From Candidatus Cryptobacteroides onthequi (GTDB lineage Bacteria; Bacteroidota; Bacteroidia; Bacteroidales; UBA932), in assembly GCA_018066125.1 (NCBI GenBank), contig JAGHSA010000015.1:1-64000 (forward strand): a DNA stretch of 64,000 bases. Reading direction: 5' to 3'. Every line of letters begins with the position of its first letter. Within the stretch, counting starts at the first letter, position 1. The notes beneath the pieces are model-generated. The model was given only the letters and a program-made list of their open reading frames with translations. It made no database searches and was not told where the DNA came from. Shown here piece by piece: positions 34,705 through 45,538 of this stretch. The translations under genes and the position numbers were made by a program.

Positions 34705-36782
34705 AAAGATTTCTTTGCACAGCAGCAGCCATCATGGCACTGATCATCCCCGCCAGCGCGGATGAAGGCATGTGGCTTCTCCCGCTGCTCCAGAAAATGA
34801 ACGGACAGGCCATGGCCGACCTCGGCTGCCGCCTCACACCAGAGCAGATCTACAGCATCAACAACAGCTCCATCAAGGACGCCATCGTGCAGTTCGGAGG
34901 CGGATGCACCGGTGAGATCATCTCCGACCAGGGTCTTCTCGTCACCAACCACCACTGCGGATACGGCAGCATACAGAAGCTCTCGACCCCTGAGCACAAC
35001 TACCTGGAGAACGGATTCTGGGCCATGAACCGCAGCCAGGAGATTCCGGTCCCGGGACTCACGGTGAAGTTCCTCCAGAGGATGGACGACATCACCGCCG
35101 TCATGGAGGGTGCGTTCAAGACCGCGGCCAGGCAGTACAAGGACAGCACCAACTGCTTCGAGCTCTGCATCAAGGCACAGAATGACAAGGCCAGGGAAAT
35201 CGAGAAGAAGGCTCAGGACGCAGACCCGACCATCACGGCCAGAGTGACCTCCTACTACAACAACAACGTATTCTACCTCATCACCTACAAGATCTACCGC
35301 GACGTGAGATTTGTGGGAGCACCTCCTGCAAGCTGCGGAAAGTTCGGAGGAGAGACCGACAACTGGATGTGGCCTCGCCACACCTGCGACTTCTCCATGT
35401 TCCGCGTGTACGCCGGAAAGGACAACCAGCCGGCCGACTATGCTGAAGACAACATCCCGTTCACCCCGAGACAGGCGCTCAAGGTGTCGCTCAAGGGTGT
35501 TCAGGACGGAGACTTCACCATGATCATGGGATATCCGGGAAGCACTCAGAGATTCCAGACCGCTGCCCAGCTCAAGCAGATGGTAGATGTCAATGACATC
35601 CGCATCGAGGCGCGCACAAAGCGCCAGGAAGTGATGTGGGACGCCATGATGGCAGACCCTGCCGTAAGACTCCAGTATGCAAGCAAGTATGCAGGATCGG
35701 CAAACGGATGGAAGAAGTGGATCGGCATGAAGAAGGCTTTTGCAGACCTCGACATCATCGGCAGGGAGGAGCAGAAGGAAGCTGAGTTCAGCGCATGGAT
35801 CGATGCCAAGAAAAAGAGACAGGCAGCATACGGCAGCGCCATAGCGGACATCGAGAAGGTGGTAGAGGCTACCGACGCCAGCCGCAAGGCTTCCACCCTC
35901 CTCACCGAAACCATAGCCAACATAGAGTGCGTGATGTTTTCGCGCACGGGCGAAATGAACAGCTACAGAGACTATGACGCGGCTCTTGACCGCAAGATCG
36001 CATCCGTTATGGTGGGACTCTACCTCGACAGGGTCCAGCCTGAGGACAAGATACGCATCCCGGGATGGGATCTCACCAAGGCAAATGCAGAGGATTATCT
36101 CGACTACCTCTTCGCAAATACGGTTTACACTTCTGCCGAGAAGCTTGAAGCCGCAAAGAAGGATGGCAGGAACCTCAAGGAAGATCCTGCCGCACAGCTG
36201 TTCACCGCAATGGTTCAGAGCCTTGCAGGACCGAGGGCTCAGCAGGAAGAGGTGGCAGAGCTCTATGCAAAGGCAAGCAAGGCATTCACTGCCGGCCAGC
36301 TCGAGTGGAAGAAGGGCGAGCCTTCATATCCTGACGCAAACCTCACCTGCCGTCTCTCTTACGGTACTGTGAAGGCTTATTCTCCGAAGGACGGAGTCCT
36401 CTACAGACACTACACCACCCTCAAGGGCGTGATGGAGAAAGAAGATCCAGACAACTACGAGTTCATCGTCCCTGCAAAGCTCAAGACCATCTTCGAGACC
36501 GCAGACTATGGCGATTACGCCAACGAGAAGGGCGAGCTTGTCACCTGCTTCCTCACCAACAATGACATCACCGGCGGCAACTCCGGCAGCCCTGTACTCA
36601 ATGCAGACGGCGAGCTCATCGGTCTCGCATTCGACGGCAACTGGGAGTCGATGTCAAGCGATGTGATGTTCGAGCCTGACCTTCAGAGATGCATCTGCGT
36701 GGATATCCGCTACGTGCTCCTTCTCATGGACAAGTTCGGTGGCGCAGGTTATCTCAGAGATGAAATGAATATCGTGAAATAA
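34701..36782 (+). CDS. S46 family dipeptidyl-peptidase (DPP7-like)
   Basis: 693 residues. The signal peptide ends at PASA and the mature protein begins [10 protein letters not shown], as in the family. The catalytic His is in VTNHHCGYG (His85), Asp in [14 protein letters not shown] (about 225) and Ser in GGNSGSPVL (about 628). After the serine, AFDGNWES has Gly where DPP11 enzymes have an Arg that selects Asp/Glu, so a DPP7-like preference for other (mainly hydrophobic) P1 residues is expected. It removes dipeptides from oligopeptides in the periplasm, feeding peptide use. It lies between rnhB and mrp with minimal gaps. Confidence 0.93.
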   Translation: MKRFLCTAAAIMALIIPASADEGMWLLPLLQKMNGQAMADLGCRLTPEQIYSINNSSIKDAIVQFGGGCTGEIISDQGLLVTNHHCGYGSIQKLSTPEHNYLENGFWAMNRSQEIPVPGLTVKFLQRMDDITAVMEGAFKTAARQYKDSTNCFELCIKAQNDKAREIEKKAQDADPTITARVTSYYNNNVFYLITYKIYRDVRFVGAPPASCGKFGGETDNWMWPRHTCDFSMFRVYAGKDNQPADYAEDNIPFTPRQALKVSLKGVQDGDFTMIMGYPGSTQRFQTAAQLKQMVDVNDIRIEARTKRQEVMWDAMMADPAVRLQYASKYAGSANGWKKWIGMKKAFADLDIIGREEQKEAEFSAWIDAKKKRQAAYGSAIADIEKVVEATDASRKASTLLTETIANIECVMFSRTGEMNSYRDYDAALDRKIASVMVGLYLDRVQPEDKIRIPGWDLTKANAEDYLDYLFANTVYTSAEKLEAAKKDGRNLKEDPAAQLFTAMVQSLAGPRAQQEEVAELYAKASKAFTAGQLEWKKGEPSYPDANLTCRLSYGTVKAYSPKDGVLYRHYTTLKGVMEKEDPDNYEFIVPAKLKTIFETADYGDYANEKGELVTCFLTNNDITGGNSGSPVLNADGELIGLAFDGNWESMSSDVMFEPDLQRCICVDIRYVLLLMDKFGGAGYLRDEMNIVK

Positions 36783-36783
36783 C

Positions 36784-37848
36784 ATGACACAGCAGGAAAT
36801 ACTCAATATCCTCGGCGATGTCCGCCATCCGGGCAAGGGTGACAAGTCCGTCATCGAGCTCGGCATGGTCAAGGGCGTGGAAGTGGAAGGGAACAGGGTG
36901 ACAGTCACCCTGTCTTTCCCGAAGCACCGCGACCCGCTCACCGAGTATCTGGTCGGCAGCACACGCGCCACCATCATCAGAGCCTTCGGTGAAGGCATAG
37001 AGGCAGAAGTCAAGACTGTGGTGGAGGAAGCTCCTGCCGCCGCAAAGAAAAAAAGCCTCGACCTCGATTTCTCCCAGGTCAGCGGGGTGAAGCATATCAT
37101 CGGAGTCGCTTCCGGCAAGGGCGGCGTCGGCAAATCCACCGTCGCAGTCAATCTGGCCATCGCACTCGCAAGACTCGGATTCAAGGTCGGCCTCGCAGAT
37201 GCGGACGTATATGGACCTTCCGTTCCCGTGATGACTGCCACAGAAGGACAGACTCCGCTCGCCGAGAATGACGGCGACAAGGAATGGATCATGCCTATAG
37301 AGAAATACGGCGTCAAGTGGATGTCCATCGGCTATTTCGCCGAGAAGGGACAGGCCCTCATCTGGAGGGGACCGATGGCGTGCAACGCCCTCAAGCAGAT
37401 GGTGCTTCAGGTCGTCTGGGGAGAGCTTGACTACCTGCTCATCGACATGCCTCCGGGAACAGGAGACATCCACATCAGTCTCGTCCAGGACATTCCTATG
37501 GAAGGTGCGGTCATCGTGACCACCCCTCAGACCGTGGCCCTGGCAGACGTGGAGAAAGGCGTGAACATGTTCCTCAACCCGGGCATCAGCAAGCCTGTGT
37601 TCGGACTTGTGGAAAACATGGCATGGTTCACACCTGAGGAGCACCCGGATGAGAAATATTACATCTTCGGCAAGGACGGCGGACGCAAGATGGCCGAAGA
37701 GATGGGAATAGACCTCCTCGGACAGATTCCTCTGGTGCAGAGCATACGCGAAGGCGGCGACCAGGGAGAGCCTGTGGCCCTCGGCACACGTCCTGACGGG
37801 CTCGCATTCATCAGCCTCGCTGAGGCATTGTCTTCAAAACTCGGATAA
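36784..37848 (+). CDS. mrp: Mrp/NBP35 family Fe-S carrier ATPase
   Basis: 354 residues. An N-terminal MIP18/DUF59-like domain (about 1-85) precedes the deviant Walker A, GKGGVGKST (about 111-119), with ADADVYGPSVP and DMPPGTGD further on. The C-terminal CxxC that bridges the Fe-S cluster in many Mrp proteins is missing; the region reads ENMAWFTPEEHPDEKYYIFG. The family loads Fe-S clusters on apoproteins. It is one base after the peptidase stop and three before the phosphoesterase. Confidence 0.9.
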   Translation: MTQQEILNILGDVRHPGKGDKSVIELGMVKGVEVEGNRVTVTLSFPKHRDPLTEYLVGSTRATIIRAFGEGIEAEVKTVVEEAPAAAKKKSLDLDFSQVSGVKHIIGVASGKGGVGKSTVAVNLAIALARLGFKVGLADADVYGPSVPVMTATEGQTPLAENDGDKEWIMPIEKYGVKWMSIGYFAEKGQALIWRGPMACNALKQMVLQVVWGELDYLLIDMPPGTGDIHISLVQDIPMEGAVIVTTPQTVALADVEKGVNMFLNPGISKPVFGLVENMAWFTPEEHPDEKYYIFGKDGGRKMAEEMGIDLLGQIPLVQSIREGGDQGEPVALGTRPDGLAFISLAEALSSKLG

Positions 37849-37851
37849 TAT

Positions 37852-38799
37852 ATGAAAAGACGTGAATTCCTGGGCGGCATCATCGCTGCCGGATGCCTGG
37901 GCGCCATCGAGACCGCCGAGGCGTCACCTCTGGTAAAAGCGGCATCCAAGATCGGCAGCGGAACCAAGGGAAAGTTCAACGAAGACCTTGTCGTCTTCAT
38001 CTCCGACCTCCATACCAACCCTGGAGGATATCAGCCGGATCTCCTCAGGAGGACAGTGAAGGATATCCTCGCCATGAAACCGCTGCCGCGCAATGTGATC
38101 GCCCTCGGCGACCTGGCATACCTCACCGGCCGCGAAGAGGAATACGCTCTCCTCAAAGAGATCATCGCTCCTGTCGAAGAAGCCGGCATCACCCTCACCC
38201 TGGCCATGGGCAACCATGACCGCAGGGACAATTTCAGGGCAGCCTTCCCGAAGCAGGCGGCAAAATCCCGCATGAAGGACAGGTACGTATATGTCGTAGA
38301 GACCCCGAAGGCAGACATCATAGTGCTCGACTCACTCCAGCAGGGCGATGACGAGAAGACCTGGATCACCCCGGGCGCCCTCAATGAAGAAGAAACCGCA
38401 TGGCTCAAGGAGACACTTGAGACCTATAAGGACAAGCCTGTATTCGTTTCATCCCACCACCCGATCCACGAGCTCGGCATCCAGAAGCTGCTTCTCGAGT
38501 GCCCTTGCTGCCGCGGCTACATCCACGGACATGACCACCGCTGGCGCAGGGACTGGTTCAAGAAGAGCTACAGCGAAAAGCGCATCGTGCCGACCCTCTG
38601 CCTTCCGTCCACAGGACACTGGGGCGATATAGGATACACCCGCTTCCAGATCGGCGAGGACAAGGCTGTCGCCTACCTTCACGAGTACGAGTTCTTCTTC
38701 CCCAAGCCGGAAGAAGACCCGGCAAAGAGACCGGCACAGTGGGATATGATAGCTGAAGATTATCAGGGAGCCAAGTGTGCATTCTCTTTCAAGGACTGA
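37852..38799 (+). CDS. Tat-exported calcineurin-like phosphoesterase
   Basis: 315 residues. The N-terminus MKRREFLGGIIAAGCLGAI has a twin-arginine RREFL motif and a hydrophobic stretch. Metal-site motifs are SDLHTN (about 44), LGDLAY (about 84), GNHDRRD (about 121), SSHHPIHE (about 202) and HGHDHRW (about 224). The substrate is unknown; the fold covers nucleotidases and phospholipases. It is the last gene of the rnhB-S46-mrp run; aspS has its own promoter. Confidence 0.88.
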   Translation: MKRREFLGGIIAAGCLGAIETAEASPLVKAASKIGSGTKGKFNEDLVVFISDLHTNPGGYQPDLLRRTVKDILAMKPLPRNVIALGDLAYLTGREEEYALLKEIIAPVEEAGITLTLAMGNHDRRDNFRAAFPKQAAKSRMKDRYVYVVETPKADIIVLDSLQQGDDEKTWITPGALNEEETAWLKETLETYKDKPVFVSSHHPIHELGIQKLLLECPCCRGYIHGHDHRWRRDWFKKSYSEKRIVPTLCLPSTGHWGDIGYTRFQIGEDKAVAYLHEYEFFFPKPEEDPAKRPAQWDMIAEDYQGAKCAFSFKD

Positions 38800-38820
38800 T
38801 GCAGGCTGACTTATTTTTCC

Positions 38821-38828
38821 TACTTTTG
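38821..38828 (+). promoter_or_regulatory. -7 box of aspS
   Basis: TACTTTTG, 31 bases before the aspS ATG, in the 60-base gap after the phosphoesterase gene. No clear -33 element. Confidence 0.5.
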
Positions 38829-38859
38829 CAGACCCCAAAAAAGACAAACATCATAAGCA

Positions 38860-40635
38860 ATGTATAGATCACACAACTGCGGAGAACTCCGCATCAGCAA
38901 TGCAGGTCAGGAAGTGACCCTCGCCGGATGGGTGCAGCGCGCACGCAAGCTCGGCGGCATGACCTTCGTGGACCTTCGCGACCGTTACGGCATCACTCAG
39001 CTCGTAGTCGAGGCCACTGCAGACGCGGCTCTCGTAGAGACCGCCTCATCTCTGGGACGTGAGTACGTCATCCAGGTCAAGGGCAAGGTCGTAGAGCGTC
39101 AGAGCAAAAATCCGAAGATGGAGACCGGCGACATCGAGATCATCGTGAGCGCCATCAACATCCTCAACAAGTCTGTCACCCCTCCTTTCACCATTGAGGA
39201 GAATTCTGACGGAGGTGAGGACCTCCGCGCCAAGTACAGATATCTCGACCTCCGCCGTCCGCCTCTCCAGAAGGCTCTCGCCCTCCGTCACAGGCTCGCA
39301 CAGGAGATCAGGACCTATCTCGACCAGCAGGGATTCATGGAGATAGAGACTCCTTACCTCATCAAGTCAACCCCTGAGGGAGCACGCGACTTCGTAGTGC
39401 CTTCACGTATGAATCCAGGTCAGTTCTACGCACTCCCTCAGTCCCCTCAGACCTTCAAGCAGCTCCTCATGGTGGCAGGTTACGACCGCTACTTCCAGAT
39501 CGTGCGCTGCTTCCGCGACGAGGACCTCAGAGCCGACCGTCAGCCTGAGTTCACCCGGATCGACTGCGAGATGTCATTCGTGGAGCAGGAGGATGTCCTG
39601 AACACCTTCGAGGGCATGATGAGGCAGATGTTCAAGAACGCCGTAGGCGTCGACATCCCTAACCCTATCCCCCGCATGAGCTGGTACGACGCCATGGATT
39701 TCTACGGATCCGACAAGCCGGACATCCGTTTCGACATGAAGATTCATGAGATCACCTCTGTGGCTCAGGGTCACGGATTCTCTGTATTCGACAGCTGCGA
39801 GTATGTGGGCGCCATCGCCGCCACAGGCTGTGCAGAGTACACCCGCAAGGAAATCGATGCCCTCACCGAATGGGTCAAGAGGCCTCAGGTCGGTGCAAAG
39901 GGACTCGTATATATCAAGTGCAACGCAGACGGCACATACAAGTCTTCTGTCGACAAGTTCTACACTCCAGAGGAAGTCAAGGCCATGGCTGATGCCGCCG
40001 AGGCAAAGGCAGGCGACCTCGTTCTCATCCTCTGCGGCGGCAGGCGCAAGGCCCAGACCATGCTCGGCGTACTCCGCATCGAGATGGGCAACCGCCTCGG
40101 ATACCGCGACCCTAAGGTGTTCGCACCGCTCTGGATCGTGGACTTCCCTCTCTTCGAGTGGGACGACGAGACCAACCGCTTCTACGCGATGCATCATCCG
40201 TTCACAGCACCTAAGCCAGAGCACCTCGACTGGTACTACAGCGACAAGAAGGAAGACCTCGAGCGCGTATGCGCCAACGCATATGACTTCGTCCTCAACG
40301 GCACAGAGCTCGGTGGCGGTTCCATCCGTATCCACGAGGCCGCAATGCAGGAGAGGATGTTCGAGATTCTCGGCATCACCAAGGAGGACGCCGACTACAA
40401 GTTCGGCTTCATCATCAACGCCTTCAAGTTCGGCGCTCCGCCACACGGAGGTCTCGCATTCGGTTTCGACCGCGTGTGCGCACTCTTCGGCGGCCAGGAG
40501 ACCATCCGCGACTACATCGCATTCCCTAAGAACAACCAGGGCCGCGACGTGATGATCGACTCCCCAAGCGCTATCGACCAGGTCCAGATGGACGAGCTCA
40601 TGATCGTCTCCACCGCACAGAATACAGAGGAATAA
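38860..40635 (+). CDS. aspS: Aspartyl-tRNA synthetase
   Basis: 591 residues, bacterial type. The N-terminal OB anticodon-binding domain ([20 protein letters not shown]) is followed by the class II core, with motif 2 [19 protein letters not shown] (about 218-236) and motif 3 [15 protein letters not shown] (about 530-545). The bacterial GAD insertion lies between about 290 and 430. It charges tRNA-Asp; discrimination against tRNA-Asn cannot be judged here. It is monocistronic, ending at a strong hairpin. Confidence 0.97.
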   Translation: MYRSHNCGELRISNAGQEVTLAGWVQRARKLGGMTFVDLRDRYGITQLVVEATADAALVETASSLGREYVIQVKGKVVERQSKNPKMETGDIEIIVSAINILNKSVTPPFTIEENSDGGEDLRAKYRYLDLRRPPLQKALALRHRLAQEIRTYLDQQGFMEIETPYLIKSTPEGARDFVVPSRMNPGQFYALPQSPQTFKQLLMVAGYDRYFQIVRCFRDEDLRADRQPEFTRIDCEMSFVEQEDVLNTFEGMMRQMFKNAVGVDIPNPIPRMSWYDAMDFYGSDKPDIRFDMKIHEITSVAQGHGFSVFDSCEYVGAIAATGCAEYTRKEIDALTEWVKRPQVGAKGLVYIKCNADGTYKSSVDKFYTPEEVKAMADAAEAKAGDLVLILCGGRRKAQTMLGVLRIEMGNRLGYRDPKVFAPLWIVDFPLFEWDDETNRFYAMHHPFTAPKPEHLDWYYSDKKEDLERVCANAYDFVLNGTELGGGSIRIHEAAMQERMFEILGITKEDADYKFGFIINAFKFGAPPHGGLAFGFDRVCALFGGQETIRDYIAFPKNNQGRDVMIDSPSAIDQVQMDELMIVSTAQNTEE

Positions 40636-40656
40636 TCATTCCTTTACCATAATGAA

Positions 40657-40686
40657 AAATGGGATGGCCGAACGGCCATCCCATTT
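40657..40686. terminator. Bidirectional terminator between aspS and the GH97 gene
   Basis: Perfect 13-base stem (AAATGGGATGGCC with GGCCATCCCATTT) around GAAC, with T-rich sequence on both sides, between convergent genes. Confidence 0.85.
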
Positions 40687-40706
40687 GCTTTTTCCTGCCG
40701 GAAAAA

Positions 40707-42692
40707 CTAGTTCTCCTGCTTTGCGACCTTGGCTACCCAGCCGCCGCCCGGTGCCATGTGGATCTTGATCTTTGAAGCGTTGGTCACGCTGATCTCCTCC
40801 TTGGCATAGTCACGTGCGGCACGGTCTGCGTTGATGCCGTCCTTGAAGATCTCGACCACGTAGCTGCCTTCAGGAAGGAAGTCGAGTGATATCTCCATAT
40901 CCCTCGGAGTCCAGTCTGTGAGAGCGCCCACGTACCAGTTGTCACCCTTGCGGCGTGCCATGACGATGTAGTCGGCGATCTTTCCGTCGATTGCGATGGT
41001 CTCGTCCCATGTGGTAGGAACTGCCGAGATGAATGCTGTGCATTCAGGCTCTGACATATAGTTTGACGGAGAGTCGCAGAGCATATTGAAAGGAGCCTCA
41101 TATGCGACATACATCGCAAGCTGATGGCAGCGTGTTCCGAGGCTCATAGGCTCAGAGTTCACTGAACGGTAGTTCTCCAGAGTGGCATTGCGCATCGCAC
41201 CCTGGGTGTAGTCCATCGGACCGGCAGCCATGCGGATGAACGGAATAGTGACATCATACTCTATCTGCCTGTCCTCTGTCTCCCACTTCATGGTCTCGAG
41301 ACCATGCACACCCTCGAAATTGATTGCGTTAGGATATGTGCGCTGGAGTCCTGAAGGCTTGAATGCTCCATGGAAGTCACAGAACATCTGATACCTGGCA
41401 GCTGTCTCGGCAGCCTTGCGGTAGAACTGTACCATAGGCTGGTCGTCTCTGTCCATGAAGTCGATCTTGAATCCCTTGATGCCCATCTCGGCAAAATGCC
41501 TGCACACACCTTCGATGTCTCTGTTGAATGCCCAGTAACCTGCCCAGAGGACAAGGCCTACATTCTTTGTGGCTGCATAGTCGGCAAGCTCCTTGAGGTC
41601 GATCTCAGGGATGACCTGGAAGAGATCTGCCTCCAGATTCACTGCCCATCCCTCGTCAAGGATGACATACTCGATGCCATGTGAAGCTGCGAAATCGATA
41701 TAATACTTATAGGTGTCGTTGTTGATGCCTGCACGGAAGTCCACGCCATAGAGGTTCCAGTCATTCCACCAGTCCCATGCAACCTTTCCAGGCTTGATCC
41801 AGCTCCAGTCGATATCCTCGCAAGGAGTAGCGAGCTTATATACCATGTCGCTGTTTGCAAGCTCCTTGTCGCTCTTGGCGATGATGACAGTCCTCCAAGG
41901 GAAGGCCTCGCCTGCGCCGGCTTCTGCGATATAGTCCCTGGTGGTCTGGATAATGCCCTGAAGCATGTTGTGTCCACCCTGCTCGATCTCATCCGGATAC
42001 TTTGCGAAATCACCGGAAAGAGTGCAGTCGCCGTCACCGTTGTAGAGGCACATGCCTGGATAGTTGAGGAGGTCGGACTCTGTGATGCAGAGCTTGTATC
42101 CGTTGGCAGCCTCGACTACGAGAGGAAGGAACGCGATCTTCTCCTTGTCCCACCCGCTGAGAGTGCTGACGCTGTAAGTGTTCTCAAAAGACATGCTGTG
42201 CTGCATCTCAAGATCCTTCTTGGAGTTTGCATATGCTGCATACATGTTCCAGTCTGCAGGGAAGCTGAAAGAAGCCTCCTCTGAAACCACCTTGAAATCA
42301 GCCTTTGCCTTGGATACGAATCTGTAGGCCACACCATCATCATAAGCTCTGAAGATGAGGTTGAAATCCTTGTAGGAAAGAGTGAGCTCATTGTAGTTGT
42401 CGACAATGATGTCTCTCTTATAGACTGCAGGCTCGATTGTCTGATTGACAGACTTCTTTGTGGCCTTGAGGAGTTTCGCAGTGCCGCCATAGACGGTACC
42501 GTCTGCGAGGGTCATGGAGATGGCAGAAGGTGCGAGTACCTGTTCGCCGTCAGCCGTAACAGACCAGTTGAAGCCATCAACGGTCACCACGATGGTTCCG
42601 TCCGGGGAAGTCAGCTTCTGAGGCTTTGTCGCAGCCACTGCAAGCATGCAGCAGAGACCTGCAACGAGAGTTGTGAGTGTCTTCTTGATCAT
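40707..42692 (-). CDS. GH97 family glycoside hydrolase, probably retaining alpha-galactosidase type
   Basis: 661 residues. A signal peptide (to about AVAA) precedes the N-terminal beta-sandwich (LTSPDGTIVVTVD), a (beta/alpha)8 barrel from about 290 and a C-terminal beta domain. The barrel carries GFKIDFMDRDDQ with candidate nucleophile Asp411 and FHGAFKPSGLQRTYPN. Inverting SusB-type members have Gly in place of the nucleophile, so this belongs with the retaining group, whose studied Bacteroides member is an alpha-galactosidase. It acts in the periplasm on alpha-linked sugars. It is 16 bases behind mutS, an odd neighbour, and far from the SusC/D pair. Confidence 0.88.
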   Translation of the reverse strand: MIKKTLTTLVAGLCCMLAVAATKPQKLTSPDGTIVVTVDGFNWSVTADGEQVLAPSAISMTLADGTVYGGTAKLLKATKKSVNQTIEPAVYKRDIIVDNYNELTLSYKDFNLIFRAYDDGVAYRFVSKAKADFKVVSEEASFSFPADWNMYAAYANSKKDLEMQHSMSFENTYSVSTLSGWDKEKIAFLPLVVEAANGYKLCITESDLLNYPGMCLYNGDGDCTLSGDFAKYPDEIEQGGHNMLQGIIQTTRDYIAEAGAGEAFPWRTVIIAKSDKELANSDMVYKLATPCEDIDWSWIKPGKVAWDWWNDWNLYGVDFRAGINNDTYKYYIDFAASHGIEYVILDEGWAVNLEADLFQVIPEIDLKELADYAATKNVGLVLWAGYWAFNRDIEGVCRHFAEMGIKGFKIDFMDRDDQPMVQFYRKAAETAARYQMFCDFHGAFKPSGLQRTYPNAINFEGVHGLETMKWETEDRQIEYDVTIPFIRMAAGPMDYTQGAMRNATLENYRSVNSEPMSLGTRCHQLAMYVAYEAPFNMLCDSPSNYMSEPECTAFISAVPTTWDETIAIDGKIADYIVMARRKGDNWYVGALTDWTPRDMEISLDFLPEGSYVVEIFKDGINADRAARDYAKEEISVTNASKIKIHMAPGGGWVAKVAKQEN

Positions 42693-42708
42693 ATGATTCT
42701 TGGTTTGG

Positions 42709-45336
42709 TTAGATTCCGAGTTCCTGTTTCATGGTCCTGATCAGGTCAAAGGCCTGAAGGGGAGTCATGTTGTTGATATCGGCACCCTGCAGGGTGTCAC
42801 GTATGGATGAAAGCGTCGGATCATCCAGCTGGAAGAATGAAAGCTGGAGAGAGCCGTCTTCCTCTATGTGTCCCTCCTTGGTATCGCGGCCGGAAGGCAC
42901 GACGGCAGGACCGCTGCGCTCCAGAGCCTTGAGCGTCCTTTCCGCAGAGCTGATGACCTCCTGCGGCATGCCGGCCAGCCTGGCGACATGGATACCGAAA
43001 CTGTGCGCGACACCGCCTTCCTTGAGCTTGCGGAGGAAAATGACCTCTCTTCCGGCCTCTTTCACCGCGATATGGAAGTTCTTCACGCGGTCGTAGATGT
43101 TTTCAAGGTCATTGAGCTCGTGATAGTGGGTGGCGAAAAGCGTCTTCGCCCCCTTGCCGTGCTCATGGAGATACTCCACAAGCGCACGGGCTATGGACAT
43201 GCCGTCATATGTGGATGTGCCTCGTCCGATCTCGTCCAGAAGCACAAGCGAGCGTGCCGACAGATTGTGCATGATCATCGAGGTCTCGAGCATCTCCACC
43301 ATGAATGTGGACTCTCCGCGGGAGATGTTGTCCGTGGCTCCCACGCGTGTGAAGATCTTGTCGAAATATCCTATCCTGGCACTTGTGGCCGGCACGAAGC
43401 TGCCGATCTGTGCCATCAGCACGATAAGCGCGGTCTGGCGGAGGAGGGCAGACTTTCCGGCCATGTTCGGACCGGTGAGGATGATGATCTGCTGCGATTT
43501 CGAGTCGAGGAACACGTCATTCGGGACATATTCCTCTCCTATGCCCATCATCTTCTCTATGACAGGGTGGCGGCCTTCGCGGATGTCCAGAGTGAGGCTG
43601 TCATCCATCTGCGGACGGCAGTAGCCGCTCTCGCGTGCAAGCTCCGCAAAACCGGCAAGCACGTCGAGGCGCGCGAGTATCTGGCAATTGGACTGGATGT
43701 CGCGGATGTTGTCCTGGATCTCTGAGACCAGGGCACCGTAGATGCGGCTCTCGAGCTCGTAGATCTTTCCCTCTGCGGAGAGGATCTTCTCCTCATACTC
43801 CTTGAGCTCTTCGGTGATGTAGCGCTCCGCGTTGACAAGCGTCTGCTTGCGTATCCATTCCGGCGGCACCATGTCGCGGAACGAATTGCGGACCTCTATA
43901 TAGTAGCCGAAGACGTTGTTGTAGCTTATCTTGAGTGAGGAGATGCCGGTGCGCTCCACCTCTCTCTGCTGCATCTGGAGAAGGTAGTCCTTGCCTCCGC
44001 GGGAGATGTTGCGGTACTCGTCGAGCTCCGCGTTCACGCCAGGCGCGATGATGTCGCCCTTGCCCAGCGCCGCGGCCGGATTCTCCGCCATTGTGGCATT
44101 GATGTCCGCAAGAAGCCTGTCGCAGCCCTTGAGTCTCGACATCATCTTCTCGAGCTCGGTGACTCCGTGTCCGAGGCAGAGCTGCGAGATGGGAGCGGTC
44201 TGGCTCAGAGCCCGTCCCAGCTGCATCACTTCACGAGGCAGGATCTTGCCCGTGGCGGCGCGCGAGATGATACGCTCGAGGTCACCGATGTTGCCGATGT
44301 GCTCCTGAAGCGCGAGAAGGTCCTCAGGCGAATCGTTGAAGTGCTGCACCACATCGTAGCGGGCCTCAAGTTCCTTGAGATCCATCACCGGCATGGCGAG
44401 CCAGCTGCGCAGAAGACGTGCACCCATCGGAGAGCTGCACTTGTCTATCACATCCACGAGCGAGGTGCCTTCATTGCCGGACGCCGACGCGAAGACCTCG
44501 AGGTTGCGGAAGGTGAATTTGTCCATCCACACGAATTTCGAACCGTCGATGCGCGAGATGGAGCATATGTTGCGGAGACCGGTGTGCTGGGTCTGCTCGA
44601 GATATACCAGAAGCGCACCTGCAGCGCATATGCCGAGCGGGTAGCGGTCGATCGCAAATCCCTTGAGCGACTTCACGCCCAGCTGGGCCTTGAGTTTCTC
44701 CTCTGCAGAGTCCTGGACAAACGCCCACTCATCTATGCTGGAGATGTATGCGGTGGTGCCGTACCTCTCGCGGACAGGCTTTTCATAGCCGCGTGGAAGC
44801 ACGATTTCCTTGGGATCGAATGACGCCAGAAGGGTCCCGATATAGTCGAGGCTGCCCTGTGCGACCTGGAACGTGCCGGTGGACACATCCAGAAATGCGG
44901 CGCCGCAATTGTTGTCGGAGCTGAAATACAGGCCGGCGAGGAAATTGTTTTCCTTCTGGGGAAGCATCTGCTCCCCGAATGCGATACCCGGAGTGATGAT
45001 CTCCGAAATGCCGCGCTTGACTATGCCCTTGGCAAGCTTCGGATCCTCGAGCTGGTCACAGATGGCCACCTTGTACCCGGCGCGGATCAGCTTCGGAAGA
45101 TAGACGTCGATGGCGTGGTACGGGACGCCTGCCATAGGAATGGGCTCTGCCATGGCGCTGGAGCGTCTGGTCAGAACGATGCCAAGTACCTTGCTGGCAG
45201 TGACGGCATCTTCTCCATAGGTCTCATAAAAGTCTCCGCATCTGAACAGAAGCACTGCCTCAGGGCACTGCGCCTTGAGTGTGAAGTACTGCTTCATCAT
45301 CGGAGTCATACTGTCCTTTTCCTTTGTCTTAGCCAT
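42709..45336 (-). CDS. mutS: DNA mismatch repair protein MutS
   Basis: 875 residues. The N-terminal mismatch-reading domain has CGDFYETYGEDA (Phe-x-Glu). The connector, core and clamp follow, then Walker A GPNMAGKSALLRQ (about 618-630), Walker B LVLLDEIGRGTSTYDG (about 693-708) and a C-terminal tail. It recognises mispairs and small loops and recruits MutL. It has a full-consensus promoter and is followed by the GH97 gene. Confidence 0.97.
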   Translation of the reverse strand: MAKTKEKDSMTPMMKQYFTLKAQCPEAVLLFRCGDFYETYGEDAVTASKVLGIVLTRRSSAMAEPIPMAGVPYHAIDVYLPKLIRAGYKVAICDQLEDPKLAKGIVKRGISEIITPGIAFGEQMLPQKENNFLAGLYFSSDNNCGAAFLDVSTGTFQVAQGSLDYIGTLLASFDPKEIVLPRGYEKPVRERYGTTAYISSIDEWAFVQDSAEEKLKAQLGVKSLKGFAIDRYPLGICAAGALLVYLEQTQHTGLRNICSISRIDGSKFVWMDKFTFRNLEVFASASGNEGTSLVDVIDKCSSPMGARLLRSWLAMPVMDLKELEARYDVVQHFNDSPEDLLALQEHIGNIGDLERIISRAATGKILPREVMQLGRALSQTAPISQLCLGHGVTELEKMMSRLKGCDRLLADINATMAENPAAALGKGDIIAPGVNAELDEYRNISRGGKDYLLQMQQREVERTGISSLKISYNNVFGYYIEVRNSFRDMVPPEWIRKQTLVNAERYITEELKEYEEKILSAEGKIYELESRIYGALVSEIQDNIRDIQSNCQILARLDVLAGFAELARESGYCRPQMDDSLTLDIREGRHPVIEKMMGIGEEYVPNDVFLDSKSQQIIILTGPNMAGKSALLRQTALIVLMAQIGSFVPATSARIGYFDKIFTRVGATDNISRGESTFMVEMLETSMIMHNLSARSLVLLDEIGRGTSTYDGMSIARALVEYLHEHGKGAKTLFATHYHELNDLENIYDRVKNFHIAVKEAGREVIFLRKLKEGGVAHSFGIHVARLAGMPQEVISSAERTLKALERSGPAVVPSGRDTKEGHIEEDGSLQLSFFQLDDPTLSSIRDTLQGADINNMTPLQAFDLIRTMKQELGI

Positions 45337-45361
45337 CTTACCTGTCAGTTATCAGAACTAA

Positions 45362-45392
45362 CAAATATAACAATTCGCTGATTCCAATCAAA
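45362..45392 (-). promoter_or_regulatory. Promoter of mutS
   Basis: Minus strand TTTG (45389-45392), 19 bases, TATATTTG (45362-45369): full match to the Bacteroidota promoter, with a leader of about 20 bases. Confidence 0.75.
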
Positions 45393-45483
45393 GACTTCCA
45401 TCTCAGGTCGGCAGCAGTGGGCAGAAAGAAGGATATGGTGAAGAGAAGTGGCGAAGTGCATGCCCTTTGTGAAATAATATATC

Positions 45484-45491
45484 TACCTTTG
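45484..45491 (+). promoter_or_regulatory. -7 box of rsmA
   Basis: TACCTTTG, 47 bases before the chosen rsmA start. A TTTG at 45466 is closer than the ideal spacing. Confidence 0.45.
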
Positions 45492-45538
45492 TCTGGCCGG
45501 AAGGAATGGTGTGTCCGCCGGTTCCAAAACAAAAGCCT

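Noticed and set aside
36754..37644. A 296-codon frame antisense to mrp
   Set aside because: It is a shadow of the mrp coding frame with no recognisable motif.
39574..40446. A 290-codon frame antisense to aspS
   Set aside because: aspS has all class II synthetase motifs; this is a codon-bias shadow.
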